A DNA stretch of 64,000 nucleotides. It comes from Alphaproteobacteria bacterium (GTDB lineage: Bacteria; Pseudomonadota; Alphaproteobacteria; Ferrovibrionales; Ferrovibrionaceae). The stretch is taken from NCBI GenBank assembly GCA_017307375.1, contig JAFKFH010000024.1:38894-102893 (forward strand), given 5' to 3'. The translations under genes and the position numbers were made by a program. Below the pieces are notes generated by a model. It was given only the letters and a program-made list of their open reading frames with translations. It was not told the origin of the DNA and did no database searches. Shown piece after piece: positions 9,128 through 18,861 of this stretch (positions are counted from its first letter, which is position 1; each line of letters begins with the position of its first letter).

Positions 9128-9625
9128 ATGGCAAAATCAGAGAGAAAACCGCTCAGCCTCGACGCGACCGACCACAAGATCCTCGCCGCCCTGGTCGAGG
9201 ACGGACGGATGTCGACGCTGGATCTTGCCGATCGCGTCGGGCTGTCGCCGACGCCCTGCAGCCGGCGATTGCGGCGGCTGGAAGAAAGCAGGGTGATCGA
9301 GGGCTACACGGCGCGGATCAACCACGCAGCACTCGGCCTCAATATCTGCGTCATGGTCACCATAAGGCTGGCCCGGCACGGGCCGGAAACCGCCGGCCAG
9401 TTCCTGCAGGCGATCCAGGGCCGGCCGGAGATCACCGAATGCCTGCTGGTCACCGGCAACATCGACTATCTGCTGCGCGTCTGGGTGCGCGACGTCGAGG
9501 CGCTGCGCGACTTCATCAAGGACGCGCTGCAGTCGATCCCGGCGGTCGCGGAAACCTCGACGATGGTGATCCTCGACATGACCAAGTCGGCCGGCCTGCT
9601 GACGGCGAGTGCGACGCCTTCTTAG
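9128..9625 (+). CDS. Lrp/AsnC family transcriptional regulator
   Basis: 165 residues with an N-terminal winged helix-turn-helix ([19 protein letters not shown], then [20 protein letters not shown]) and a C-terminal RAM/AsnC ligand-binding domain ([33 protein letters not shown]). Family members sense amino acids and act as octamers or dimers. The divergent aminotransferase/aldolase pair is the likely target. The start ATG at 9128 was chosen; a TTG at 9107 is possible. The TAG stop overlaps the dxs TAA by 4 nt in the sequence TTAG. Confidence 0.9.
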   Translation: MAKSERKPLSLDATDHKILAALVEDGRMSTLDLADRVGLSPTPCSRRLRRLEESRVIEGYTARINHAALGLNICVMVTIRLARHGPETAGQFLQAIQGRPEITECLLVTGNIDYLLRVWVRDVEALRDFIKDALQSIPAVAETSTMVILDMTKSAGLLTASATPS

Positions 9626-11550
9626 GCCCGGGCCGGCTGGGTCGTCGCGCGGCCGAGGGCGGCAAGCGCGGTCGCCACGATCTGCGGCGCGTTCAGCGCG
9701 GCTTCGTCGTACTGCTTCAGCGGCGCATCATGGTCGATGAAGATGTCGGGCAGGTTGAGCGGCCGGATCTTCAGGCCATGGTCAAGCAGGCCCGCCGTCG
9801 CCAGGAACTGCAGCACATGGCTGCCGAAGCCGCCGACCGCGCCTTCCTCGACGGTGATCAGCACCTCGTGATTCTGCGCCAGGCGCCGCACCAGGTCCTC
9901 GTCGAGCGGCTTGCAGAACCGCGCGTCGGCCACGGTCGTCGACAGGCCGTGGGTGGCGAGGATGTCGGCGGCCTTCAATGATTCGCCAAGCCGCGTGCCG
10001 AAGGAAAGGATCGCGACGGCGGTGCCCTCGCGGATGATGCGGCCCTTGCCGATTGCGAGCGGCGTGCCCCGGCTGGGCAGTTCGACGCCGACACCCTCGC
10101 CGCGCGGATAGCGGAACGAGCTGGGTCGATCGTCGATGGCGACGGCGGTGGCAACCATGTGCATCAGTTCGGCCTCGTCGGCCGCGGCCATCACGACGAA
10201 GCCCGGCAGGCAGGCGAGATAGGTGGTGTCGAACGATCCGGCATGGGTCGCGCCGTCAGCCCCGACCAGCCCGGCGCGATCGATGGCGAAGCGCACCGGC
10301 AATTGCTGGATCGCCACGTCGTGGACGACCTGGTCGTAGCCGCGCTGCAGGAAGGTCGAATAGATCGCGCAGAAGGGCTTGTAGCCCTCGGTCGCCAAGC
10401 CGGCGGCGAAGGTCACCGCATGCTGCTCGGCAATACCGACATCGAAGGTACGCTTGGGAAAACGCTGACCGAACAGGTCGAGGCCGGTGCCCGACGGCAT
10501 GGCCGCGGTGATCGCGACGATCTTGTCGTCGGCCGCGGCCTCGGCCATCAGCGCCTCGGCGAAGACCTTGGTGTAGCTGGGCGGGCCCTGGCGCGGCTTG
10601 ACCTGGGCGCCGGTGACCACGTCGAACTTCGAGACACCGTGATACTTGTCGGGCGCGGCCTCGGCCGGCGGATAGCCCTTGCCCTTCTGGGTGCGGACAT
10701 GGATCAGCACCGGGCCGGTTTCCTCGGAATCCCGGACGTTGCGCAGCACGGGCAGCAGATGCTCGAGGTTGTGACCATCGAGCGGGCCGACGTAGTAGAA
10801 GCCGAGCTCCTCGAACATCGTGCCGCCGGTCAGCATGCCCCTGGCATATTCCTCGGCCAGTTCGGTCTTCTCGGTCAGCCGACGCGAGATCATTTCGGTC
10901 AGATGCCGGGCCGCCTTGCGCATCGACATGTAGGAGCGCGAGGAGAGCAGCCGCGACAGATAGGCGCTCATCGCCCCGACCGGCGGGGCGATCGACATGT
11001 CGTTGTCGTTGAGAATGACGATCAGCCGCGCATCCATCGAGCCGGCGTTGTTCATCGCCTCGTAGGCCATGCCCGCCGAGATCGAGCCGTCGCCGATCAC
11101 GCAGATGACATGGTTCTGCCGGCCATCGAGGTCACGGGCGACCGCCATGCCCAGCCCGGCCGAGATCGAGGTCGAGGAATGGGCCGCACCGAACGGGTCG
11201 TAGGGGCTTTCCGAACGACGGGTGAAGCCCGAGAGGCCACCGCCCTGGCGCAGCGTGCGGATGCGGTCGCGCCGGCCGGTCAGCACCTTGTGCGGATAGG
11301 CCTGGTGGCCGACATCCCAGATCAGCCGGTCGCGCGGGGTGTCGAAGACATGGTGAAGCGCGACGGTCAGTTCGACGACGCCGAGACCGGCGCCGAGATG
11401 GCCGCCGGTCAGCGAAACCGCCTCGATCACTTCCTGCCGCAGTTCCGCGGCAAGCTGGGGTAACTGGCTGTCGTCGAGACGGCGCAGATCGGCCGGCTCG
11501 ACCACACGATCGAGCAACGGCGTCTTACTGGTCATCGGCGGCTTGGCCAT
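9622..11550 (-). CDS. dxs: 1-deoxy-D-xylulose-5-phosphate synthase
   Basis: A thiamine-diphosphate enzyme that condenses pyruvate with glyceraldehyde 3-phosphate, the first step of the MEP isoprenoid pathway and a precursor step for thiamine and pyridoxal phosphate. About 642 residues, the normal length. Visible are [35 protein letters not shown], the ThDP/Mg motif [18 protein letters not shown] with a downstream NDNDMSI, the pyrimidine-domain [15 protein letters not shown], and a transketolase C-terminal domain ending in [11 protein letters not shown]. In-frame ATGs at 11565, 11550 and 11535 all lack a clear ribosome site; homologues usually begin near [10 protein letters not shown], so the N terminus is uncertain by up to ten residues. 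It lies just downstream of ispA in the same operon. Confidence 0.95.
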   Translation of the reverse strand: MAKPPMTSKTPLLDRVVEPADLRRLDDSQLPQLAAELRQEVIEAVSLTGGHLGAGLGVVELTVALHHVFDTPRDRLIWDVGHQAYPHKVLTGRRDRIRTLRQGGGLSGFTRRSESPYDPFGAAHSSTSISAGLGMAVARDLDGRQNHVICVIGDGSISAGMAYEAMNNAGSMDARLIVILNDNDMSIAPPVGAMSAYLSRLLSSRSYMSMRKAARHLTEMISRRLTEKTELAEEYARGMLTGGTMFEELGFYYVGPLDGHNLEHLLPVLRNVRDSEETGPVLIHVRTQKGKGYPPAEAAPDKYHGVSKFDVVTGAQVKPRQGPPSYTKVFAEALMAEAAADDKIVAITAAMPSGTGLDLFGQRFPKRTFDVGIAEQHAVTFAAGLATEGYKPFCAIYSTFLQRGYDQVVHDVAIQQLPVRFAIDRAGLVGADGATHAGSFDTTYLACLPGFVVMAAADEAELMHMVATAVAIDDRPSSFRYPRGEGVGVELPSRGTPLAIGKGRIIREGTAVAILSFGTRLGESLKAADILATHGLSTTVADARFCKPLDEDLVRRLAQNHEVLITVEEGAVGGFGSHVLQFLATAGLLDHGLKIRPLNLPDIFIDHDAPLKQYDEAALNAPQIVATALAALGRATTQPARA

Positions 11551-11599
11551 GACAGGCCGTCTCATGCAGGCAAGGGGTCATCGGTTCAGTATGGCAGGG

Positions 11600-12490
11600 C
11601 TATTTGCGGCGGGACACCACGAATTCCGCCAGATCGCGCAGCAGCGACGCCCTGGGGCCGAACGGGTCGAGATGGACGGCCGCCTGGGCGGCGAGCATCC
11701 GGGCCTGGGTCCGCGCCTGATCGAGACCGAGCAGCTTGACCAGGGTCGCCTTGTTGGCGGCATCGTCCTTGCGCACCGCCTTGCCGGTTTCCTCCCGGCT
11801 GCCCTCGATATCGAGGAGATCGTCGGTGATCTGGAAGGCCAGGCCGATATCGTGGGCATAGGCGCGCAACGCATGGCGCCGCGTGGGGTCGGCATGGCCC
11901 AGGATGGCGCCAGCCTCGCAGGAATAGGCGATCAGCGCACCGGTCTTGAGGTTCTGCAGCCGGGTGATGGCGCCGATGTCGAGGTCGTGCTTCTCGGCGG
12001 CAAGATCGATCGCCTGCCCGCCGACCATGCCGGCCGCGCCAGCAGCGCGCGACAGCCCCCTGATCAGTTCGAGACGAACTTCCGCCGACGGGTGGGTGGC
12101 CGGGTCGGCCAGCACCTCGAAAGCCATGGTCAGCAGGGCGTCGCCGGTGAGCACGGCGGTGGCCTCGTCGAACTTGACGTGGACGGTCGGCTGGCCGCGG
12201 CGCAGATCGTCGTCGTCCATGCAGGGCAGATCGTCGTGGACCAGCGAATAGGCGTGAACCAGTTCAACCGCGGCAGCCACACGTACAGCATGGTCCTGCG
12301 GCACGTCGAACAGATCGGCCGAGGCCATCACCAGGAACGGCCGCAGCCGCTTGGCCGGCACCAGCGTGGTGTAGCGCATCGCCTCGATCAGCCGGCCCTC
12401 CGGCAGATCCGTCAGTGCCGGCAGCAGCCGGCCCATTTCCTCGTCGACCTTGCGGGCGACGACCGACATCGCCTTGTCGAGCAGCGTCAC
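11600..12490 (-). CDS. ispA: Polyprenyl (farnesyl/geranyl) diphosphate synthase
   Basis: 296 residues; a trans-isoprenyl diphosphate synthase that elongates DMAPP/GPP with IPP. The first Asp-rich motif is DDLPCMDDDDLRRG and the second is DDLLDIEG; the GQAIDLAAE and KTGALI segments are typical of FPP synthases. I chose the GTG start at 12490 (VTLLDKAM) because GGGAGGGG sits 6-13 nt upstream and the length then fits the family; the frame runs further upstream to 12601 over xseB as a shadow. It is placed 14 nt after xseB and 49 nt before dxs, the standard alphaproteobacterial isoprenoid cluster. Confidence 0.92.
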   Translation of the reverse strand: MTLLDKAMSVVARKVDEEMGRLLPALTDLPEGRLIEAMRYTTLVPAKRLRPFLVMASADLFDVPQDHAVRVAAAVELVHAYSLVHDDLPCMDDDDLRRGQPTVHVKFDEATAVLTGDALLTMAFEVLADPATHPSAEVRLELIRGLSRAAGAAGMVGGQAIDLAAEKHDLDIGAITRLQNLKTGALIAYSCEAGAILGHADPTRRHALRAYAHDIGLAFQITDDLLDIEGSREETGKAVRKDDAANKATLVKLLGLDQARTQARMLAAQAAVHLDPFGPRASLLRDLAEFVVSRRK

Positions 12491-12504
12491 GACAGCCCCT
12501 CCCC

Positions 12505-12765
12505 TCAGCCGAAGGCCGCCGGCTCGGCGGATACCGCGCCATCCGGGCCGATCACGATCTTCTCGATACGCTCCTGCGCCGATTGCAGCTTGGCCTCGCA
12601 ATGCCGCTTCAGCAGCACGCCGCGGGTATAGATATCGATCGATTCCTCAAGTGCGACGCGGCCGCCCTCCAGCCGCTGGACGATCTGGTCGAGTTCGGCC
12701 AGCGCCTGCTCGAAGCTCAGCGCGGCGATGTCTGCAGGCAGGCCGGCTTCAGCGGTCTTGGACAT
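12505..12765 (-). CDS. xseB: Exodeoxyribonuclease VII small subunit
   Basis: 86 residues. The small subunit pairs with XseA in the ssDNA exonuclease that degrades single strands to acid-soluble oligonucleotides. The family pattern [20 protein letters not shown] followed by [20 protein letters not shown] is unmistakable. The start at 12765 (MSKTAEAG) has a GGAGA site. Its position between the histone-deacetylase-like gene and ispA is conserved in many proteobacteria and reflects operon organisation, not a shared pathway. Confidence 0.93.
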   Translation of the reverse strand: MSKTAEAGLPADIAALSFEQALAELDQIVQRLEGGRVALEESIDIYTRGVLLKRHCEAKLQSAQERIEKIVIGPDGAVSAEPAAFG

Positions 12766-12790
12766 CAGGGGGTCTCCGGAATGATCGCTC

Positions 12791-13720
12791 TCAGGCCCGC
12801 TTGAGCGCGCGGACATGCGCCTGGACGGAGCGGCCGAGGGCGGCGAGGTTGTAACCGCCCTCGAGCGCGGAGACAATGCGTTTCCCGCACAGCCGGTCGG
12901 CGGTCTCGACCAGTCGCTCGGTGACCCAGCCGAAGTCTTCGTCCTCGAGCGAGAGATTGGCCAGCGGATCGTCGACATGGGCGTCGAAACCGGCCGAAAT
13001 CATCAGCAGGTCCGGCCGGAACGCGTCCAGCGCCGGCAGCACGTCGCGCTCGACCGCGCGGCGGAATTCGGCCCCGCCGGCAGCCGGCGGCAGCAGCACG
13101 TTCAGGATATTGCCGTGGGCGCCCCGCTCGTTACGCGATCCGGTACCGGGATAAAGCGGCCACTGATGGGTCGAAAGGTAGAGCAGTTCGGGGTCGTCCT
13201 CGAACATCGCCTGGGTGCCGTTGCCATGGTGAACGTCGAAATCCACCACCGCGACCCGGTGCCAGCCGTGGACGTCGCGGGCATGCAGCGCGCCGACCGC
13301 GATGTTGTTGATCAGGCAGAAGCCCATCGGCCGGTGCGGCTCGGCGTGATGGCCGGGCGGGCGCACCGCGCAGAACGCGTTCGTCACCTCGCCGGCGGCG
13401 ACCGCGTCGATGGCGGCGACCACGGCGCCGGCAGCACGTAACGCAGCTTCGCCCGACCCCGGCGATACGACGGTATCCGAATCCAGCATGGCGAGGCCGG
13501 CGACCGGAATGTCCGACAGCAGACGCTCGGCATAGCCGACGCTGTGAACCCGGCCGATCTTGGCAAAGTCGACCATCGGCGCCTCGCGCCGGTCGAGATC
13601 GGCGAATTCCGGCGCCTCCAGCGCCGCAAGCACCGCCCGCAGCCGGTCGGACCGCTCAGGGTGGCCATTGCCGGTTTCGTGGCGCAGGCAGGCCTGGTGG
13701 GTGAACAACGCCGTCGACAT
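12791..13720 (-). CDS. Histone deacetylase family (AcuC/HDAC-like) zinc hydrolase
   Basis: 309 residues. The arginase/deacetylase fold is shown by [20 protein letters not shown] (tandem catalytic His), [19 protein letters not shown] (Asp and His metal ligands) and [17 protein letters not shown] (third ligand, Asp). Bacterial members deacetylate small acetyl-amines or acetyl-lysines; the physiological substrate is unknown. The start at 13720 (MSTALFTHQ) is supported by GGGAG 8 nt upstream; two further ATGs upstream (to 13741) are less likely. It is the first gene of the hdac-xseB-ispA-dxs operon. Confidence 0.88.
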   Translation of the reverse strand: MSTALFTHQACLRHETGNGHPERSDRLRAVLAALEAPEFADLDRREAPMVDFAKIGRVHSVGYAERLLSDIPVAGLAMLDSDTVVSPGSGEAALRAAGAVVAAIDAVAAGEVTNAFCAVRPPGHHAEPHRPMGFCLINNIAVGALHARDVHGWHRVAVVDFDVHHGNGTQAMFEDDPELLYLSTHQWPLYPGTGSRNERGAHGNILNVLLPPAAGGAEFRRAVERDVLPALDAFRPDLLMISAGFDAHVDDPLANLSLEDEDFGWVTERLVETADRLCGKRIVSALEGGYNLAALGRSVQAHVRALKRA

Positions 13721-13956
13721 CACCATACTCCCGAGCATCAAGCAGAATGAACGCTACTGAACGACGAGCGAAGTGGCCGCTCAGGACAAGATATTGCGCC
13801 GAAAGACGCCGATTTGCCACCCCGCCCTCACAACTGTGTAACAGGCCGTAACAATCGCGATCTACGTATCCGCGAACGCTTGTTCACATGATATATTCGG
13901 CGAAACCAGGGTTGCCCCCCGGCGGCATCTGCCGTTCCAGAATCTGTGGAGTAGGT
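13721..13956. promoter_or_regulatory. Divergent intergenic region with GTAACA direct repeat
   Basis: This 236-base region serves the isoprenoid operon (leftward) and the RND efflux operon (rightward). It contains a direct repeat GTAACA-GGCC-GTAACA at 13838-13853 with a 10-nt period, an arrangement typical of response-regulator sites, and an AT-rich candidate -10 (GATATA within 13887-13896) about 60 nt before the efflux start. No terminator is present. Promoter assignments are tentative. Confidence 0.35.
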
Positions 13957-15114
13957 ATGCGACTCGTCACTCAGGTCGCCGTTGTGGCGATCATTGCCGG
14001 CGTCGGCGCCGGTGCCTGGGCTTACCGGGATCAGCTCCCGTTCCTCACCGCCAAGACGGCGACCAGTGCCGCGACGCCCCAGGTGCAGCGCACGCCGGTC
14101 GAGACGGCCAAGGCCCGCACCGAGGAGGTGCGCAAGCAGATCGATGCGGTGGCAACGACCCTGGCCAACGAGGCGGTGACGGTCACGGCAAAGACCGCGG
14201 GCATCATCCGCCGGATCAATTTCCACGACGGTCAGAAAGTTCCCGCCGGCTTCGTGCTGGTGGAACTCGACGCCGGCGAAAGCCAAGCCAAGATCGACGA
14301 AATGCGCTCGGCGGTCGAGAACGCCCGGGCCAACCTGGACCGCGCCAACCAGTTGCTCAGCACCAACAACGTCGCCAAGGCCAAGGTCGACGAACTGAAG
14401 ACGACATTCTCGGCGGCCGAAGCGCGCCTGCGGGCCGAGCAGGCGAAGTTCAGCGACTACATGATCAAGGCCCCGTTCGGCGGCAAGATCGGCCTGCGCA
14501 ACATCTCGCTCGGCGCGCTGATCCGTCCCGGCGACGTGGTGACGACCCTCGACGACATCTCGATCATCAAGCTCGAATTCGATGTGACCGAAGCCGATTT
14601 CGGCACAGGCCAGGTCCGCGTCGGCCGTACGGTTCATGCCACCGGCGCGGGCATCCCCGGGCAGCAGATCGAGGGCAAGGTCACGGCGATCGATACCCGC
14701 CTCGACCCCGTCACCCGGACCGTACGCGTGCGCGCCGAGATCCAGAATGGCGACGAGGTCCTCAAGCCCGGCATGTTCATGAATGCGCGGCTGGTGCTGG
14801 AACGCCGGCCCGATGCGGTGGTGGTGCCGGAACAGGCGATCCTGTCGCGCGGTTCAGACCAGTTCGTCTATATCGTGCGCGACGGCGTCGCCCACATGAC
14901 ACCGGTAACCCTCGGTCAGCGCATGGTCGGCAAGGTCGAGATCGCGCAGGGCGTCAAGGCCGGCGACGACGTGGTTACCGCCGGGCTGCAGCAGGTTCGC
15001 GACAAGGCGCAGGTGCGTCAGGCGACCGCCGCGAACGAGCAGCCGAAGCCGGCGTCGGGCCAGCCACCGGCCCAGCCCGGCCAGCCGCAGCCCGCCAAGC
15101 CGAAGGCCGGCTGA
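13957..15114 (+). CDS. RND efflux periplasmic adaptor (membrane fusion protein)
   Basis: 385 residues with one N-terminal membrane anchor (QVAVVAIIAGVGAGAWAY), a lipoyl/barrel-sandwich half (VTAKTAGIIRRINFHDGQKV), an alpha-helical hairpin (about residues 115-180), the second lipoyl half (IKAPFGGKIGLRNIS), a beta-barrel and membrane-proximal domain, and a Pro/Gln/Lys-rich C-terminal tail. It bridges the inner-membrane RND pump and an outer-membrane channel. The ATG at 13957 has GGAG upstream; the open frame back to 13888 lacks a ribosome site. The pump gene follows 29 nt downstream; no outer-membrane TolC-type gene is present here. Confidence 0.93.
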   Translation: MRLVTQVAVVAIIAGVGAGAWAYRDQLPFLTAKTATSAATPQVQRTPVETAKARTEEVRKQIDAVATTLANEAVTVTAKTAGIIRRINFHDGQKVPAGFVLVELDAGESQAKIDEMRSAVENARANLDRANQLLSTNNVAKAKVDELKTTFSAAEARLRAEQAKFSDYMIKAPFGGKIGLRNISLGALIRPGDVVTTLDDISIIKLEFDVTEADFGTGQVRVGRTVHATGAGIPGQQIEGKVTAIDTRLDPVTRTVRVRAEIQNGDEVLKPGMFMNARLVLERRPDAVVVPEQAILSRGSDQFVYIVRDGVAHMTPVTLGQRMVGKVEIAQGVKAGDDVVTAGLQQVRDKAQVRQATAANEQPKPASGQPPAQPGQPQPAKPKAG

Positions 15115-15143
15115 CGGTCGGCGCGGCAGGAGGGGGACGCAAC

Positions 15144-18100
15144 ATGGTGCTTTCCGACGTTTCGATCAAGCGACCGGTGTTTGCCACCGTGCTGTCGCTG
15201 GTGCTGATCATCTTCGGCGTCTTCGGCTACCAGAAGCTGCCGATCCGCGAATACCCCAACATCGATCCGCCGATCATCTCGATCAACACGATCTACAAGG
15301 GCGCATCGGCCGAGATCATCGAAAGCCAGATCACCCAGATCATCGAGGACGCGGTCGCCGGGGCCGAAGGCATCCGCCGCGTGACCGCGACCAGCCGAGA
15401 GGAAAGCTCGACCGTCACGATCGAGTTCGTGCTGACCCGCGACATCGAAAGTGCGGCCAACGACGCCCGCGACCGCATCGCCCGCATCCTGTCGAAGCTG
15501 CCGGCCGACGCCGATCCGCCCGCGATCGCCAAGGTGGATTCCGATTCCCGTCCGATCGTCTGGCTGGCGCTGTCGTCGGAGCGGATGACGCCGCTCGAGC
15601 TGACCGACTATGCCTCGCGTTACCTGGTCGACCGTTTCTCGACCGTGCCCGGTGTCGCCTCTGTGACGATCAACGGCGAGCGCAAGTTCGCGATGCGCGT
15701 CTTCCTCGACAAGGCGGCGCTGGCCGCCCGCGGCCTGACCGTTCAGGATGTCGAAAGCGCGATCCGCCGCCAGAACGTCGAACTGCCTTCGGGCCGGATC
15801 GAATCCTCGCAGCGCGAATTCACCGTCCGGACCGAGACCGGGCTGAAGACGCCCGAGGAATTCCGCGCCATCACGGTGCGTGAGCAGAACGGCTACAAGA
15901 CCCGTCTCGGCGAAGTCGCAACCGTCGAACTGGCTGCCGAGTCCGAGCGCAGCGCGATGCTGATCAACGGCCGCTCCACCGTCGGCCTCGGCATCCTGCG
16001 GCAGTCGACCGCCAATGCGCTGGAAATCTCGGAAGGCGTCAAGGCGATGATGGAGCGGGTGAAGGAAAACCTGCCCGCCGGCCTGGAACTGACCATCCGC
16101 TTCGACCAGTCCGACTTCATCAAGCAGTCGATCTATGAGGTCTTCCACGCGCTGATCGTGGCGATGGCGCTGGTGATCGGGGTGATCTTCCTGTTCCTGC
16201 GCTCGTGGCGGGCGACGCTGATCCCCGCGCTGGCGATCCCGGTCTCGATCCTGTCCTCGTTTATCGTGCTCGCCGCCTTCGGCTTCTCGATCAACGTGCT
16301 GACCCTGCTGGCACTGGTGCTGGCCATCGGCCTCGTGGTCGACGACGCGATCGTCGTGCTGGAAAACATCCATCGCCGGATCGAACTGGGCGAGCCGCCG
16401 CTGCTGGCCTCGATGCGGGGCGCGCGCCAGATCGGCTTCGCGGTCATCGCCACGACCGTCGTGCTGATGGCGGTGTTCGTGCCGATCTCGCTCTTGGAAG
16501 GCAATACCGGCCGGCTGTTCCGCGAATTCGGCATCGCGGTCGCCGCCTCGGTGTTCTTCTCGGGCTTCGTCGCGCTGACCCTGACGCCGATGATGTGCTC
16601 GGTGCTGCTGCGCGGCCACGCCGATGACGGGCTGCTCTACCGGATGACCGAGCCGGTGTTCGTCGGCATGACCAACGGCTATCGCTGGCTGCTGAACAAG
16701 GCGATGCGGATGCCGGTCGTCATCATCGCGATGGGCGTCGGGGCCTCGGCCCTGGCCTACGGCCTCTACCTGATGATCCCGCGCGAGTTCGCGCCGCTGG
16801 AAGACCGCGGCTCGTTCATCGTCAACCTGACCGGTCCGGAAGGGTCGTCGATCGACTACACCACGCGCTATGCGCTGCAGATCGAGAGTATCCTGAAGCC
16901 CCTGGTGGACCGCGGCGACGCCCAGGGCGTGCTGACCATCATCGCCCCGTCTTTCAACCGTCCCGGCCCGGTCAATTCGGCCTTCTCGATCGTCAACCTG
17001 ACCCATTGGTCGGAGCGCCACACCAAGCAGCAGGAGATGGTGAAGGAGGTCTTCCCCAAGATCCTCGGCATCCCCGGCGTGCGCGCCTTCGCGATCAACC
17101 CGCCCAGTTTCGGCCAGTCCTCGTTCCAGGCGCCGGTGCAGCTGATCGTCGGCGGCGCCTCCTATCCCGAGATCGAGGCCTGGACCGATCGGATCATCGC
17201 CCGCATCAATCGCGAGAACCCGCGGCTTGCCAACGTCAATCGCGACTACCAGCCGACCCGGCCGGAAATCCGCGTCCGCGTCGACCGGACCCGCGCCGCC
17301 GATCTCGGCGTGCCGCTCGACGTGCTGGGCCGTACCCTCGAAACCCTGTTCGGGTCGCGCAACGTCACGACCTTCGACCGGACGGGCAAGCAGTACAACG
17401 TGGTGGTGCAGGCCAAGCCCGACGACCGCTCGTCGCCGCAGGACCTGCAGAACATCTTCGTCCGTGCCTCGACCGGCAAGCTGGTCCCGCTTTCCAATCT
17501 GATCCAGGTGACGGAAGGCGCCAACTCGCGCGAACTCTACCGTACCGACCGCCTGCGCACGATGACGGTGACCGCGTCGCTCGGCCCCGACTACGCGCTG
17601 GGCGATGCGCTGACCTATCTGGAAAAGGTCGCGCAGGAGGAACTGCCCCCCGATGCCCGCGTCTCCTGGGGCGGACAGAGCCGCGAGTTCAAGGATTCGT
17701 CCGGCGCGCTCTACTTCACCTTCACCATGGCGCTGCTGATCGTCTTCCTGGCGCTGGCCGCCCAGTTCGAGAGCTGGATCCATCCGACGGTCATCATGAT
17801 GTCGGTGCCGCTGGCGGTGACGGGCGCGCTCGGCGCCCTGGTGTGGACCGGGTTGTCGCTGAACGTCTACAGCCAGATCGGCATCATCATGCTGGTCGGG
17901 TTGATCGCGAAGAACGCGATCCTTATCGTCGAATTCGCCAATCAGCTGCGCGACGAGGGGATGGACGTCTTCCAGGCGGCGCTCGAATCGTCGGTCGTGC
18001 GCCTGCGCCCCATCCTGATGACCACGATCGCCACCGTGTTCGGCGCGGTGCCTCTGGCCATGGCCCATGGCGCCGGCGCGGAATCGCGTCAGGCGCTCGG

Positions 18101-18317
18101 CGTCGTGGTGATCGGCGGCATGGTGTTTGCGACCATCCTCAGCCTGTTCCTGGTGCCGGTCATCTACTCGCTGCTGGCCCGCTATACCAAGCCGGCCGGC
18201 GACATCGCCCGGCGGCTTTCGGACATGGATGCGCGGGTCAAGCCGGTCGATGGCCATGATGCCGGGCACGGCGGCGGCCACGGGCATGGTCATGCCCCCG
18301 GCCAGCCGGCGGAGTGA
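15144..18317 (+). CDS. RND family (AcrB/HAE1-like) efflux pump
   Basis: 1057 residues; a proton-driven trimeric exporter of hydrophobic or amphiphilic compounds. It has the AcrB layout: one N-terminal TM helix, a large periplasmic loop, the TM2-7 block with VLAIGLVVDDAIVVLENI (the TM4 proton-relay Asp pair), FSGFVALTLTPMMCS, the second periplasmic loop, then TM8-12 ending in VPVIYSLLARYT. The start is preceded by AGGAGGGGG. The C terminus carries a histidine-rich tail (GHDAGHGGGHGHGHAPG) not seen in AcrB itself; it could bind metal (inference). The stop is followed after 2 nt by the next gene. Confidence 0.95.
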   Translation: MVLSDVSIKRPVFATVLSLVLIIFGVFGYQKLPIREYPNIDPPIISINTIYKGASAEIIESQITQIIEDAVAGAEGIRRVTATSREESSTVTIEFVLTRDIESAANDARDRIARILSKLPADADPPAIAKVDSDSRPIVWLALSSERMTPLELTDYASRYLVDRFSTVPGVASVTINGERKFAMRVFLDKAALAARGLTVQDVESAIRRQNVELPSGRIESSQREFTVRTETGLKTPEEFRAITVREQNGYKTRLGEVATVELAAESERSAMLINGRSTVGLGILRQSTANALEISEGVKAMMERVKENLPAGLELTIRFDQSDFIKQSIYEVFHALIVAMALVIGVIFLFLRSWRATLIPALAIPVSILSSFIVLAAFGFSINVLTLLALVLAIGLVVDDAIVVLENIHRRIELGEPPLLASMRGARQIGFAVIATTVVLMAVFVPISLLEGNTGRLFREFGIAVAASVFFSGFVALTLTPMMCSVLLRGHADDGLLYRMTEPVFVGMTNGYRWLLNKAMRMPVVIIAMGVGASALAYGLYLMIPREFAPLEDRGSFIVNLTGPEGSSIDYTTRYALQIESILKPLVDRGDAQGVLTIIAPSFNRPGPVNSAFSIVNLTHWSERHTKQQEMVKEVFPKILGIPGVRAFAINPPSFGQSSFQAPVQLIVGGASYPEIEAWTDRIIARINRENPRLANVNRDYQPTRPEIRVRVDRTRAADLGVPLDVLGRTLETLFGSRNVTTFDRTGKQYNVVVQAKPDDRSSPQDLQNIFVRASTGKLVPLSNLIQVTEGANSRELYRTDRLRTMTVTASLGPDYALGDALTYLEKVAQEELPPDARVSWGGQSREFKDSSGALYFTFTMALLIVFLALAAQFESWIHPTVIMMSVPLAVTGALGALVWTGLSLNVYSQIGIIMLVGLIAKNAILIVEFANQLRDEGMDVFQAALESSVVRLRPILMTTIATVFGAVPLAMAHGAGAESRQALGVVVIGGMVFATILSLFLVPVIYSLLARYTKPAGDIARRLSDMDARVKPVDGHDAGHGGGHGHGHAPGQPAE

Positions 18318-18319
18318 CG

Positions 18320-18817
18320 ATGCCAAGCCGCAACGACACGCAGGCGGGTGACGTCGAATTCATCAAGGCCCCGCCCGGCCTGCGCCAGAAGACCGGGGCG
18401 GTGACGCTCGACCTCGATGCCATCGCCCGCGCCGAGAAACACCTCGCCAACCTTGCCAGCGAGTATGTCTTCTGGGTCGAGAACGATCTGCAGAAGCTGC
18501 GCCAGGCCTTCGACGACGCCCGGGCGGCGACCGACGAGGCGACACGCGGCGTGCATGTCGAAGCACTTTTCCAGGTCGCACATGACATGCGCGGTCAGGG
18601 CACGACCTTCGGCTATCCCTTCGTCTCCCAGATCTGCGACATCCTCTGCCGCTATCTCGACGGGGCTAAGGGCCAGGGCCAGGTCGACCTGATGCTGGTC
18701 AGCCCGTTCATCGACGCCTTGCGGGCGATCGTCAATAATCGTGTCGCGGGTGAAACCGACGCGATCGGCCAAGCCATGGTCAAGGGCCTGCAGATGGCCG
18801 TGGCCAAGCGCGGCTGA
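18320..18817 (+). CDS. Hpt-like (histidine phosphotransfer) domain protein
   Basis: 165 residues, soluble and mostly helical. The segment AHDMRGQGTTFGYP resembles the Hpt consensus (H-x-x-K/R-G) with a candidate phospho-acceptor His at about residue 93, inside a helix pair as expected for a four-helix Hpt bundle. Similar stand-alone proteins occur in other alphaproteobacteria and are annotated as Hpt-domain proteins; a partner kinase is not known to me. The start ATG at 18320 follows the RND stop by 2 nt (GGAG site inside the RND end), so it is cotranscribed with the efflux pump, an unexpected association. Confidence 0.65.
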   Translation: MPSRNDTQAGDVEFIKAPPGLRQKTGAVTLDLDAIARAEKHLANLASEYVFWVENDLQKLRQAFDDARAATDEATRGVHVEALFQVAHDMRGQGTTFGYPFVSQICDILCRYLDGAKGQGQVDLMLVSPFIDALRAIVNNRVAGETDAIGQAMVKGLQMAVAKRG

Positions 18818-18824
18818 CACGCTC

Positions 18825-18853
18825 GTGACTCCGGGTGCCCGGAGGTGCTATAG
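18825..18853 (+). promoter_or_regulatory. rnd: Predicted promoter of rnd
   Basis: GTGACT (18825-18830) and CTATAG (18848-18853) are separated by exactly 17 nt and resemble sigma-70-type -35 and -10 boxes. The spacer contains the perfect palindrome CCGGGTGCCCGG (18831-18842). Initiation would fall at about 18860, immediately before the ATG at 18862, so the transcript would be leaderless or nearly so. Confidence 0.45.
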
Positions 18854-18861
18854 CGCCAGTC

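Noticed and set aside
15018..18326. A 1102-codon open frame on the minus strand opposite the RND pump
   Set aside because: It is rich in Arg/His/Asp/Gly with no domain pattern, mirrors codon-position GC bias of the real gene and lacks a ribosome site; a shadow frame.
18831..18842. CCGGGTGCCCGG as terminator of the Hpt gene
   Set aside because: The stem is only 5 bp, no T-tract follows, and it lies between the -35 and -10 of rnd.
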